A DNA stretch of 64,000 nucleotides, taken from assembly GCA_024640305.1 (NCBI GenBank), contig JAHEFG010000008.1:1-64000 (forward strand), read 5' to 3'. Of the stretch, positions 51,975-61,315 are shown one piece after another; the first letter of the stretch is position 1; each line of letters begins with the position of its first letter. The position numbers and the translations under genes are program-made. The notes below the pieces were generated by a model. That model searched no databases. It saw only the letters and a program-made list of their open reading frames with translations, and was not told where the DNA came from. Origin of the DNA: Gammaproteobacteria bacterium (GTDB taxonomy: Bacteria; Pseudomonadota; Gammaproteobacteria; Steroidobacterales; Woeseiaceae).

Positions 51975-53567
51975 TCAGGACATCTCCAGGAACGCGTCGC
52001 AAGTCGCGCGTGACTCATCCTGATGAGAGGCGGCAGCACAAACCGCCACGACTGAGTTACGGATCTCCGCGAGCTCTCCAGCCCGGTTATTTTCCTCGCT
52101 CCACGCAATGAGTTTGTTCTCCAATCTGCCAAGCTGCGCTTTCGGTCGTTGATACAAACCACCCGAATTCTGCAGCTCACTGATAAGACCTACGGTCGTA
52201 TCGTGTATAAGCTGCGTATCGTCCGGTTTCATCTCCAAAAGACCGTTTAAATAGTAATAGCCCCACTGAAAGCGTGTGGCTGACCCCGTGGTCGAGTCAT
52301 AGGCCTGTCTTAGCCAATCGACGGCGGCATCGGTATTTCCGGCTCGCTGTTCTATGTCGGCAATGCTAACCATGAAGTAGTACGGCGTCTTCGATATTTC
52401 TAATTCTGCGAGTAACAACGCCTTGGCATCATCGTCCATGCCGGCTTCGTCCAAAACATTACCAAGGGCATTGATGATCGGCTGACGTTCGTAAACGCTT
52501 GGTGTCGTCGCATCCGCCCACTGCACCATGTCCCGTATCTCGTCCTGCAGTTGCGACGACAACGCAGCTTCTTCATCGTCAATGCGTTCAAACCTGATCT
52601 TGCCGACCAGCGTGTAAATGCGTTCACGCTTGTAAACAGATTCATCGGCCGCGATACGGTCGAATGCTTCGTCATACATGGCCATCAACCTGATGCGCTC
52701 GTCACCATCTGCGCCGGTCAACGCGTTGACGTAATCATCGCCGGAAAAAAGCACCGTAAAGATATTGGCGCTAATCAGGTCGTCATCGGCAAGTAATGCT
52801 TCAACCTGCAGCAGAGCTTCGGCTTTTTGCGCATCACTCAGCGGCACAGCGTCTTCTTCCGCGGTGGCAGCAGCAATCGCCCTGTTAAGCCAGCGGAAAT
52901 AGAGCATTGAGCGCTCCGTTGCCATGTCGGCCGGACACGCCTCGTACATGCTGCGGAATGTTGCGGTGGGGTCAGCATCGCCCAGAATCGTCGTGTCCTG
53001 GTCCCATGAGTAGTATGCCAACAGCGTACAGTCGGCCGGAGCGAGGGAATCGTCGCCTGCCGAAAAAGCGGCGACCAAGTCACTTGCCGATGAAGCATGG
53101 TTCAGTGTCAGGTCCAGCACATTGGCATAGGCCTGCAAGTCAATGCCGCCTGGAATTCGTGTTAATTCGACGCCCTCTGAATTGAAAACGATCATTGTCG
53201 GGTAGCCGAGCACACCGAATTTCTCGCCGTAGGCCTGCGCATTTTCGGTATCGCCGTCCAGGTACACGGGAATAAACAGCTTTGAGCGCTCAAGAAACTC
53301 TGGGCTCTTGAAGATAGTCGCGCTGATCGCATGGCAAGGTGGACACCAGACTGCGCCCCAGTAGAGGTAGATGGGTTTTCCGGCTTCTTTTGCTGCTGCA
53401 AAAGCCTCTTCTACGCTGCCCTCATACCAGTCAATACCCTTGGCCGGATCCAGCGAGGCCTCTGCCTCAGCCTTGACCTCGGGCACAGGCTGCGCGGATT
53501 GTTCCTGGCCGGAGTCGCAAGCAACTAATGTAGCTGCCGCCAGAATTGCGAAGTACAGACGATTCAT
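51975..53567 (-). CDS. Thioredoxin-domain lipoprotein with helical repeat C-terminus
   Basis: A 530-residue lipoprotein. The signal ends in TLVAC with Cys17 lipidated. The thioredoxin domain at about 45-160 has W-C75-PP-C78-H. The last 350 residues are alpha-helical and TPR-like. Relatives are periplasmic thiol reductases of the DsbD-gamma/thioredoxin_7 group. ATG 53567 is used since it starts the signal. It is divergent from the radical SAM gene. Confidence 0.82.
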   Translation of the reverse strand: MNRLYFAILAAATLVACDSGQEQSAQPVPEVKAEAEASLDPAKGIDWYEGSVEEAFAAAKEAGKPIYLYWGAVWCPPCHAISATIFKSPEFLERSKLFIPVYLDGDTENAQAYGEKFGVLGYPTMIVFNSEGVELTRIPGGIDLQAYANVLDLTLNHASSASDLVAAFSAGDDSLAPADCTLLAYYSWDQDTTILGDADPTATFRSMYEACPADMATERSMLYFRWLNRAIAAATAEEDAVPLSDAQKAEALLQVEALLADDDLISANIFTVLFSGDDYVNALTGADGDERIRLMAMYDEAFDRIAADESVYKRERIYTLVGKIRFERIDDEEAALSSQLQDEIRDMVQWADATTPSVYERQPIINALGNVLDEAGMDDDAKALLLAELEISKTPYYFMVSIADIEQRAGNTDAAVDWLRQAYDSTTGSATRFQWGYYYLNGLLEMKPDDTQLIHDTTVGLISELQNSGGLYQRPKAQLGRLENKLIAWSEENNRAGELAEIRNSVVAVCAAASHQDESRATCDAFLEMS

Positions 53568-53721
53568 CGTAGAGATGCCCCACAATGCGCAAAAAAGCAA
53601 CATACACAAAAATGTCGCGCCTCGACAGACGGAAATTACTTATCGCTGGCCGATATCGGTGCGCTCGTTGCAACGACTCAACTGTGCCGCCAAATATCTG
53701 CAGGTTAGCTACAATGAACGA

Positions 53722-54789
53722 ATGTCCAGACTAAGAGAGTATCTTTCCGATCCACCGATGAAGACCATGTACGACATGGTCCGCGCTGCGGGAGCCATGC
53801 GCCCTATATCGCTGGATATAACGAGCAAATGTAATCTTCGCTGTGCCGGATGCTATTACTACGCAGAGGAAATGGACAAGATTAATGTGCCCAGGGACGA
53901 CCGCGCCTTCGACGAGTTGGTGCGCAGTGAAAAAGAGCGTGGCACGAATTTCGTAACGGTAGTCGGCGGCGAGCCGGCGCTCGAGCCGGGGCGGCTGAAA
54001 AAACTCTACGATAACTTCAAGATGAATGTCGCCACTAACGGGTTAATAAAAATACCGTACGAAGGACTCGAGAACATGCCGCTCGGCATTGCCATCTGGG
54101 GAGATACGGAAACGGATTCCAGGTTGCGGACGGACGGCAAGCGAGACTTGTTCTCGATAGCACAGCAGAACTACCGCGATGACCCGAGAGCGTTTTGGTA
54201 CTACACAGTCGCGCCCGGGCATGCACATGAGATCGAGAGTGTCGTAGAAAAGTGCATAGCGAACGGTAACCGCGTGCTGTTCAATTACTACAGTGACGTT
54301 TCAAGGCTGGGTGGCGAGCTGGATTTCAGCCGGGGTTTTGATGCGGTCCGAAAGGAAGTCGATCGCATGATCGAGCGATACCCGGAACATATGTATACGA
54401 CCCGTTACCTGAACAAGGTAATTACCAGCGGACGCCTCGACGGTGAAACCTGGGGATACGACGTTTGTACCAATTTGACGATCGACAATACCTGCAACAA
54501 GGAAAGACAACAGAACGGCAAGCCTTTCAACAGGCATTTCCGGGCGATCAACGCAGACTTCACGACCACCCGTCGATGCTGTACGGGCATCCAACGTAGC
54601 TGCGATTCCTGCTTTGATACCTGGGAGCATTTTTCCTGGATCATGATCAACATGCGTAAGCACCTCGGATCCAGACAGGAATTTGCAGACTGGCTGACGA
54701 CGATGTTCGCTTTTTACGTAGTGAACAGGTTGGTGGACTTTGACGTCGGACTGGAAATCCTGCGGGGTCGCCTGGCCGCGAATGCATAA
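53722..54789 (+). CDS. Radical SAM protein with C-terminal Cys cluster
   Basis: A 355-residue radical SAM enzyme. The cluster ligands are C37-x3-C41-x2-C44 in SKCNLRCAGCYY. VVGGEPALEP is the GGE motif. The C-terminus has further cysteines (RRCCTGIQRSCDSC), which suggest an auxiliary Fe-S cluster of SPASM type. The target is unknown; no precursor peptide gene is seen. The ATG at 53722 has a -10-like TACAAT at 53710-53715 but no clear ribosome site, so the message may be leaderless. It overlaps the APC transporter gene by eight bases. Confidence 0.85.
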   Translation: MSRLREYLSDPPMKTMYDMVRAAGAMRPISLDITSKCNLRCAGCYYYAEEMDKINVPRDDRAFDELVRSEKERGTNFVTVVGGEPALEPGRLKKLYDNFKMNVATNGLIKIPYEGLENMPLGIAIWGDTETDSRLRTDGKRDLFSIAQQNYRDDPRAFWYYTVAPGHAHEIESVVEKCIANGNRVLFNYYSDVSRLGGELDFSRGFDAVRKEVDRMIERYPEHMYTTRYLNKVITSGRLDGETWGYDVCTNLTIDNTCNKERQQNGKPFNRHFRAINADFTTTRRCCTGIQRSCDSCFDTWEHFSWIMINMRKHLGSRQEFADWLTTMFAFYVVNRLVDFDVGLEILRGRLAANA

Positions 54790-56140
54790 GCAGGAACGGC
54801 ATCACGGTCGCGCGACGCCCGGCGGCGGAAGAAGTGCATTCCGTTTCACTACTGTTACTGCCGTCGTGATCGCAAACATGGTTGGCACCGGGGTATTCAC
54901 AAGTCTCGGATTCCAGCTGCTGGAAATCCAGTCGGGCTTCGCGCTGCTCGCGCTCTGGGCTGTCGGCGGAGTTGCTGCCCTGTGCGGGGCCATGACCTAT
55001 GCGGAGCTCGGTGCTGCGCTGCCGCGTTCAGGCGGCGAGTACAATTTTCTTTCGCGCATATATCACCCGTCCGCGGGCTTCGTTTCCGGCTGGGTATCGG
55101 CCACCATCGGATTTGCCGGGCCGACAGCGTTGGCAGCCATGACCTTTGCCGCCTACGCAACCTCCGTGCTGGACGCTAACGCCTGGCCATGGTTGCGTCC
55201 TGCGCTCGCAGCCGGCCTGGTTATCCTCCTCGGTCTTGTTCATGCTTCAAATCACCGCAACAGCGGACGCACACAGCTACTGTTTACGATCCTCAAGGTT
55301 GGCATCATCGTTGTTTTCTGCGTAGCCGCCCTGGCATTCGTCGGTGAGCCGTCGCAGCTCAGTTTCCAACCGATTGCAGGCGACGGCGGGCGATTATTCA
55401 GCCCGGAGTTTGCCGTGGCGCTGATCTACGTAAGTTATGCGTACACGGGCTGGAATGCTGCGACGTACCTGAGCAGCGAACTTGAGAATCCGCAGCGTAC
55501 ACTGCCCGTGATTCTGTTCAGCGGTACGCTGGTGGTGATGCTGCTGTACCTGGCGCTGAACTTTGTGTTTCTGAGCGTTGCGCCGGTAGACGCCATGCGC
55601 GGCCAGGTGGAGGTGGGTTACATCGCCGCCACCGCGGCGTTCGGCGAGGCCGGCGGCAACTTCACAGGACTGGTGCTCGCCGCGCTCCTTATTTCTACAG
55701 TCAGTGCGATGACACTAGCCGGCCCCCGGGTTCTGCAGGTTATCGGCGAGGATTTCCGTGCCTTGAGCCTGCTGGCCCGAACGAACCGCGACGGTATCCC
55801 GGCGATCGCGATCTACACCCAGACGACGCTGGCGGTGATCTTCATTTTGACGTCGAGCTTCGAGTCCGTCCTCGTGTTTGCCGGCTTTACGCTTGCGTTG
55901 AACAGCTTCGTCACGGTGCTCGGAGTGTTCGTTCTGCGCTGGCGTCAACCGGATCTGCCGCGACCTTACCGCACATTTGCTTATCCGCTGACACCACTGT
56001 TGTACCTGCTGCTCACTGGCTGGGCGATAGGGTTTGTACTCGTCAACAAGCCTGTAGAAGGATTTTTCGGGCTCAGCTTGATTGCGGCAGGACTCGTCTT
56101 CTATTTCGTTTTTGCGCGGATTAACAGGGCGTCATCCTGA
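54782..56140 (+). CDS. APC-superfamily amino-acid permease
   Basis: A 452-residue transporter with 12 membrane helices. TM1 has VVIANMVGTGVFTSLGF, the APC unwound-helix motif, and TM2 starts ALCGAMTYAELGAALPRSGGEY. It matches LAT/YfnA-like permeases. ATG 54782 overlaps the radical SAM stop (ATGCATAA), so it is translated with it and may move its substrate or product. Confidence 0.9.
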   Translation: MHKQERHHGRATPGGGRSAFRFTTVTAVVIANMVGTGVFTSLGFQLLEIQSGFALLALWAVGGVAALCGAMTYAELGAALPRSGGEYNFLSRIYHPSAGFVSGWVSATIGFAGPTALAAMTFAAYATSVLDANAWPWLRPALAAGLVILLGLVHASNHRNSGRTQLLFTILKVGIIVVFCVAALAFVGEPSQLSFQPIAGDGGRLFSPEFAVALIYVSYAYTGWNAATYLSSELENPQRTLPVILFSGTLVVMLLYLALNFVFLSVAPVDAMRGQVEVGYIAATAAFGEAGGNFTGLVLAALLISTVSAMTLAGPRVLQVIGEDFRALSLLARTNRDGIPAIAIYTQTTLAVIFILTSSFESVLVFAGFTLALNSFVTVLGVFVLRWRQPDLPRPYRTFAYPLTPLLYLLLTGWAIGFVLVNKPVEGFFGLSLIAAGLVFYFVFARINRASS

Positions 56141-56171
56141 GCGCGAAAACTCAATCGTCATCCCGCGTATC

Positions 56172-57224
56172 TTAGTTCGGCCATTTGTCGAGGCCGCTGC
56201 CGCCTTTTGAAATGTCCGCCTGCTTACCATCGAGAGCTGGTTGAGCCGTTAGGATTCGCACGTCGCCGATTTCGATCGCCAATCGATTGTAGTCGTCTGT
56301 CTCGGCAGCGTAATCGCCCGCGCGAATTCTGCGAAACGCCTCGACAACGGCCTGCAGACGACCCGCATCAACGCGCGCCGAGTTGTGTGCGCCAAGGAGA
56401 AAGTCGACCTCGCCGTCCAGCGTCGCAAGTCGGGAAATGCTGGCTTCATAGTCCTGCAGGCTGGTCTCCGGTGCGAACAGCCACAAGCTGGCGTCGTACC
56501 AGGAGTCTCCTGTGAACAACAGGCGATTCTCGACATCGAGTAATGCCAAGGCGTCAGGTGTATGGCCCGGAACGCGCAGTACCTCCAGCTTGCGGCCGCC
56601 CAGGTCGAGCACTTCGCCGTCCTGCACATACCGCGACTGCTTCCATGGCTTCGTCGAGAAAGATGCCGGGTCAGATCCCTCGGGTGCGCCCTTGCAAAAT
56701 GCTTCGGGCAGGAAATCCTCTGCGATTCGCTTGTTGTCGAAGCCGTCCATGTTGGCACGCGTATAGTCGGAATCGACGGCGAGTACTGTAGAAAACTCCC
56801 AGTTACCGCCTACATGGTCGTAATGCGTGTGTGAGTTCAAAACGATCATTGGCAGACTTGTAATGCGCTCGACAACAGTCTTGATTGGTAGCAGGCCGAC
56901 GCCCGTATCGAACAGCAGGGCACGATCTTCGCCGATGATCAGGTGCGAGATTGTTTCCTGAAGTTGATAGGGCTCGACAATCGAGTAGACCCCGTCTGCA
57001 GACTCGTATACCTGAAACCAGTCATCGGAAAAAGTGGACAACCGCAACCTGACGTTTTCAGGTCGCGGCACAGAGTCGCAGCTGTAGTCGCCTACCGACA
57101 ACGCCTCGTCCGCATGGCCGCAACCGGCGACCAGCATCAGCGCTGCAAGCAGGCTGATAGACCTCTGTCTACTCCCACTCGTAACTGAATCGCACTCCCG
57201 CAGTCCTTGGCCTCCTGTGACCAA
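56172..57224 (-). CDS. Metallo-beta-lactamase-fold lipoprotein
   Basis: A 350-residue lipoprotein. The lipobox is LMLVAGC (Cys35). The MBL zinc motif is H132-x-H134-x-D136-H137 in SHTHYDHVGG, followed by PGHTPDAL and FTGDSWYD with the bridging Asp. The residue set fits a hydrolase of the glyoxalase II or quorum-quenching type; the substrate is unknown. The only in-frame start before the signal is TTG 57224, overlapping the TonB-receptor gene by 56 bases; the ribosome site is weak, so the start is uncertain. Confidence 0.82.
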   Translation of the reverse strand: MVTGGQGLRECDSVTSGSRQRSISLLAALMLVAGCGHADEALSVGDYSCDSVPRPENVRLRLSTFSDDWFQVYESADGVYSIVEPYQLQETISHLIIGEDRALLFDTGVGLLPIKTVVERITSLPMIVLNSHTHYDHVGGNWEFSTVLAVDSDYTRANMDGFDNKRIAEDFLPEAFCKGAPEGSDPASFSTKPWKQSRYVQDGEVLDLGGRKLEVLRVPGHTPDALALLDVENRLLFTGDSWYDASLWLFAPETSLQDYEASISRLATLDGEVDFLLGAHNSARVDAGRLQAVVEAFRRIRAGDYAAETDDYNRLAIEIGDVRILTAQPALDGKQADISKGGSGLDKWPN

Positions 57225-59535
57225 AGAACTGCGATGGCAGGATACCGCCGTTGTTATTCATACCGTCGTAGGTGAACTCGTCGGTAAGGTTTTCCACGTA
57301 TGCGGTGGCCGCCCAACTGCCGTTTGAAGCGTAACCGACGCGCAACGACACAATCGAATTTGAGTCGATCATCGTTTCGGGGTACGCGCCCCAGCCGCCG
57401 CCTCGCTCACCTTCCCAATATGCTTCCAGGCTACCTGTTATTTCACCTTCACCGGCAGGGAAGGCGGCGCTAATTACCGCCGCGCCCGACCATTCCGGTG
57501 CCCAGAACAACGAGCTTCCTTCGCAACTGTCTGGCGTATCGCCGTCGCAGACTTGCTGCAGACCTGTAGCGTCTGTATCGAGCCAACTCAGGGCCAGGTA
57601 CAGACTCCAGTTCTCGTTGATCTGCGAAGTGATCGAACCCTCGAGGCCGGAGCCATCAACCTGACCGATGTTTTCTACGGTGTTGGCACCGGTATCTGCA
57701 TCGAAGAAACTGATCTGAAGATCCTGGTAGTCGTATACGAAGCCGGACACGCTCAGGTCTGTCGTGTCGCCGAATACGCGTCCCTTGTAGCCAAATTCAA
57801 TGGATTCCACCGTTTCCGGCTGGAAGGCGCGTGACCGGGCCCCCGATGCCTGGCTGACATCCGTTGTGCAACAGGGAATCTGATCACCGGCATCATCGAC
57901 GAGGGCAAAACTGCCAAATCCGCCGGATTTGAACCCTTCCGTATAGCTCCCGTAGATCATGCTGCTCTCACCGAATTGATACCGACCTGCCAATCGAATC
58001 TGCGTGTCCGACCAGCTATCAGACGTTTCGATCGGTCCGTCAGTGGTGAAGCCGTATGCGAACACCGGCGCATACTGACTTTCCGGCGTCGGCACGTTGA
58101 GGCTAAAGTCTTTCTTGTCGTCCGTGTATCGAACGCCAAAACTGACATCGAAGCTCTCAGTAACGTCATAGGTGAGATCGACATATGCCGCCCATCCGCT
58201 GAACTCCCCAAGAACACGACCAGGCTCAGTCAACATGCCGTCGGAACTCGGTGTCCAGGGCGAACCGTAGTAATAGTACAGGCTGGCGCAGTCGGTGATG
58301 CCCTCACCAGGGTAATAATAGTTGCCGTAATAATTACAGAACGCATCTTCGGTGCCGGACATGGCAAAGAGCGTGTCGATGCTTTCCTCGTAATAGGACA
58401 TTCCGGCATACCACGACAACGGTCCGTCACCGTTCGATGTCAGACGCAGTTCCTGTTGGAAGTAGTCGCCTGTCTGGTCCTGGTGGTAATCGTTAATTGC
58501 CAACGGCGTGCCGTCATAGTCTTCTGTGTAGAAGAAGTCGTGATCCTTGTAACCCGTATTTGATGTCAGCGTGAAGTTTTCGAAATCGTAGTCGATGCGC
58601 GCGCCGATGGTCAGGATGTCGGCGTCGTCGTTATCGCCGGACGTCTGATCCGAATCAGCGTCTCTTTCAGTACCTCGCGGAGTGATGGCATCGCCGAAGA
58701 CTCCTACCAAGGTGTCCCAATAGTCGCCTTCGGCTATCGCGCGGTAGACAGACCCTGATTGCTCGCGAGTTTCATATTCGACCTGTGTCTTAACAGACAA
58801 GCCCTCATTTTCGTAAGCTGTTGACCAGCGCAGCGCCTGTTTGTCGTGTGCGATCAGGTCTCGTTGGTCAAAAAAGTTTTTAACGAAGCCGTCTTCCTGC
58901 GAGGAATAGCCCGCGAAACGCATCGCAAACGAGTCATTGACAGGAACGTTGACGGCACCCTCAAAGACCACGTGGCCACGCTCCCCAACATCGAGGTCTG
59001 CATAGCCGGACAGGCCGGCGTCGGGATCCGCGTCACGAGTGTGAACGCTGATAGCACCGCCGATTGAGTTACGGCCGAAAAGGAATCCTTGCGGACCGCG
59101 CAGGATTTCTGCGCGTTCGATATCGTACATGCTCGTGACCGCGGCGCCGTTACGACCTTCATACAGCTCGTTCTTGAATATCGCGGCTGATGGGTCACCG
59201 CCAACCCCGAAGTCCTGTGTGCGAATACCGCGAATGCTGACAGCGTCGATAAAGCTGTCCTGGCTGTTGCCGGTCACTCCCGGAGTGAAGGATATAAGGT
59301 CCTTCACGTCGTTGAGGTTCGTGTCTTCGATGAAGTTGCCCGTAAGAGCTGTGATAGCCAGCGGTACGTCCTGTACAGACTCGGCTCGCTTGGTAGCCGT
59401 TACGATGACCTCATCAATTTCCTGCGCATTGGCAGGGGCACTCAAGGTCGTGGCGACCAGAGCAGCGGATACCGCGACCGCCAGCGCAGTGCGCTGCGGA
59501 TGGCACTGTTTGCGATCAGAATCTTTGCGTTCCAT
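57169..59535 (-). CDS. TonB-dependent receptor
   Basis: A 788-residue outer-membrane receptor. The signal peptide ends near SAPANAQ, then the TonB box EIDEVIVTATKR and the plug domain (VSIRGIRTQDFGVGG, ILRGPQGFLFGRNSIGGAI). The barrel ends in an aromatic-rich terminal strand, AGVRFSYEWE. Ligand unknown. AGGGGG precedes the ATG. The overlapping lipoprotein hydrolase suggests that the imported compound is cleaved at the envelope. Confidence 0.93.
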   Translation of the reverse strand: MERKDSDRKQCHPQRTALAVAVSAALVATTLSAPANAQEIDEVIVTATKRAESVQDVPLAITALTGNFIEDTNLNDVKDLISFTPGVTGNSQDSFIDAVSIRGIRTQDFGVGGDPSAAIFKNELYEGRNGAAVTSMYDIERAEILRGPQGFLFGRNSIGGAISVHTRDADPDAGLSGYADLDVGERGHVVFEGAVNVPVNDSFAMRFAGYSSQEDGFVKNFFDQRDLIAHDKQALRWSTAYENEGLSVKTQVEYETREQSGSVYRAIAEGDYWDTLVGVFGDAITPRGTERDADSDQTSGDNDDADILTIGARIDYDFENFTLTSNTGYKDHDFFYTEDYDGTPLAINDYHQDQTGDYFQQELRLTSNGDGPLSWYAGMSYYEESIDTLFAMSGTEDAFCNYYGNYYYPGEGITDCASLYYYYGSPWTPSSDGMLTEPGRVLGEFSGWAAYVDLTYDVTESFDVSFGVRYTDDKKDFSLNVPTPESQYAPVFAYGFTTDGPIETSDSWSDTQIRLAGRYQFGESSMIYGSYTEGFKSGGFGSFALVDDAGDQIPCCTTDVSQASGARSRAFQPETVESIEFGYKGRVFGDTTDLSVSGFVYDYQDLQISFFDADTGANTVENIGQVDGSGLEGSITSQINENWSLYLALSWLDTDATGLQQVCDGDTPDSCEGSSLFWAPEWSGAAVISAAFPAGEGEITGSLEAYWEGERGGGWGAYPETMIDSNSIVSLRVGYASNGSWAATAYVENLTDEFTYDGMNNNGGILPSQFFGHRRPRTAGVRFSYEWE

Positions 59536-59641
59536 GAATCCCCCTAAAACTTTGTTTGGTCTGCCTGATATTGCCGTATCTTCGGCTCTTGTAGCTACGG
59601 CTGAGTATAGCGCGAGAAAAACGGTAAGGGGATAGTCCTGT

Positions 59642-61234
59642 TCAGAGATTTACTACGCCTTGCTGCCGTAGCTCATTTCGCAGCGGCTCGAGTTGCTGCT
59701 CGTACCTGCGCCAGCGGTCGATAGAGCGCGTATGCACAGGTTCTCGTACCTGCACGGCGCTGGCTGTGGAGACAGCCTTTTCCTGCTCATGAAACCGCAA
59801 GCAAGCATCCTCCCATGGCAACTCCAGGTACTCGATCAGTTGCCGCGCGTGGGTCTCAAGGTCCTGCACGGTTTGCTCATAGGAGATGTCAAAAAACCGC
59901 CCGGGAAACCGCTCCCGCCAGACGCTCATCAGGTGCAGGTAGCGGCAATGATGCCTCGCCATTTCCTGCAGGTCGTAGGAGTGCAGGTAGGCGTCGGCGA
60001 ACAACTGTTTATAGCTGGCAAAACAGGCATCCATCGGGTTTCTCGTAAGGTGTACGATCTTCGCATTGGGGAACGCCTTGATTATCATCGGTATCAACAG
60101 GTAATTCTGCGGCAGCTTATCTACAAAACGCGGCGCATTGCCGCGCATTCGTTCACTGGACTCGAGGTACAAGGCGCCGATCTTGTTGGCGTCAATTTCC
60201 ATCGATGCCTTGAAAAACCCTACCGAAAAACGTTTTGGATCTTTGTGGTTGCTTAATCGGCGTGCGGCGAGACTGAACTGTTGTAGCTCCCCGGCCGAGT
60301 GCACTTGCGAATGGCTGCCGATGATCCGTTCGATCAGGGTCGTACCGGTTCTCGGCTGACCGAGCACGAAGATAGGCGCATTCGAATCGTGACCCGTGCC
60401 ATCCTCGATCCAGGCAGAGTCGAAGTTTTCCTCGAGAAACTCAAACATCTCGACTTCGGCTGCCTCATCGTATTCGACGGTCTGTCGCCGGGCACTTGCA
60501 CCCATTCGGAACGCTTCAAACGCCTCGTCCCACGCCTCGAGGTCCTCGAGTTCCTTGCCAATTGCGTAGTAATAGAACGCCTGCACTCGCGGATCCAAGC
60601 CCTTGGCGTCGAGCAATTGCCGTATTGCGACGATATGACTGTCGTCTTTTGCCTTGCGTGCGCTGGCGAGCGACCAGTGGGCTTGCGGACTTTTGGGCTG
60701 GATCGAGACGATCCGCTCAAGTAATTGCTGCGCTTCACGGAGCCGACCGACATAAACATAGTTATTGGCAAGGTTGAGCATGAAGGGCGGATACTTGGAT
60801 CGCTTGCTAACGGCTTTCTCGAACCACTCGTTCGCGAGGCCATACTCGCTCATTAACGAATAGATGGATCCAATCAGATCCTGCACGATCGGGTCGTCCG
60901 GTTCTTGTTTCACGGCCTCCGACAGAGCAGCATCGGCGCGATTGACCTGGCCGTCACCCATGAAAAGCTTGCCAAGATGCGCCCACGCGGCGGCATGATT
61001 TGGCTGCAGCTTGGTGACTGATGCAAAAGCCTTGAACGCGGTATCCCGGTCTTTAGCCTCCAAAGCAATAAGCCCTACAAGGAAATGTCCTTCCACAAGA
61101 TCGGGCTTGAGTTGCAGTGCCTGTCTGCAAAATTCACCAGCTTGTGCTATTTGACCCTGGGTCAAAGCCTGGAACCCGCGCCGCAGAAGATCACGTAGCT
61201 GGCCGGTCTGAATGTCGTTCGTTGATGTAGTCAT
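59642..61234 (-). CDS. TPR-sulfotransferase
   Basis: A 530-residue protein. Residues 1-250 are TPR repeats (for example AWAHLGKLFMGDGQVNRADAALSEAV). The C-terminal 250 residues are a sulfotransferase: the PAPS 5'-phosphosulfate loop GQPRTGTTL at 292-300, and the 3'-phosphate motif HLTRNPMDACFAS. It transfers sulfate from PAPS to an unknown acceptor. Alone on its strand, divergent from an APC permease across a 14-base perfect palindrome. Confidence 0.9.
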   Translation of the reverse strand: MTTSTNDIQTGQLRDLLRRGFQALTQGQIAQAGEFCRQALQLKPDLVEGHFLVGLIALEAKDRDTAFKAFASVTKLQPNHAAAWAHLGKLFMGDGQVNRADAALSEAVKQEPDDPIVQDLIGSIYSLMSEYGLANEWFEKAVSKRSKYPPFMLNLANNYVYVGRLREAQQLLERIVSIQPKSPQAHWSLASARKAKDDSHIVAIRQLLDAKGLDPRVQAFYYYAIGKELEDLEAWDEAFEAFRMGASARRQTVEYDEAAEVEMFEFLEENFDSAWIEDGTGHDSNAPIFVLGQPRTGTTLIERIIGSHSQVHSAGELQQFSLAARRLSNHKDPKRFSVGFFKASMEIDANKIGALYLESSERMRGNAPRFVDKLPQNYLLIPMIIKAFPNAKIVHLTRNPMDACFASYKQLFADAYLHSYDLQEMARHHCRYLHLMSVWRERFPGRFFDISYEQTVQDLETHARQLIEYLELPWEDACLRFHEQEKAVSTASAVQVREPVHTRSIDRWRRYEQQLEPLRNELRQQGVVNL

Positions 61235-61245
61235 TGCCCGATCTG

Positions 61246-61259
61246 TTAGCGATCGCTAA
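61246..61259. promoter_or_regulatory. Perfect palindrome TTAGCGATCGCTAA
   Basis: A 14-base perfect palindrome lies 12 bases upstream of the sulfotransferase ATG and 57 bases upstream of the APC ATG, in the divergent region. It is a candidate operator for a dimeric regulator. The GCGATCGC core also equals the cyanobacterial HIP1 octamer, which is coincidental here. Confidence 0.4.
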
Positions 61260-61315
61260 TCGAACGATGATAGCCTCTGATTGAACGCGCTGCACGAGCT
61301 TGCGCGGGGGGCGAT

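Noticed and set aside
53371-53721. In-frame upstream extension of the radical SAM gene
   Set aside because: It is antisense to the thioredoxin lipoprotein gene and its signal peptide; the enzyme's natural start is ATG 53722.
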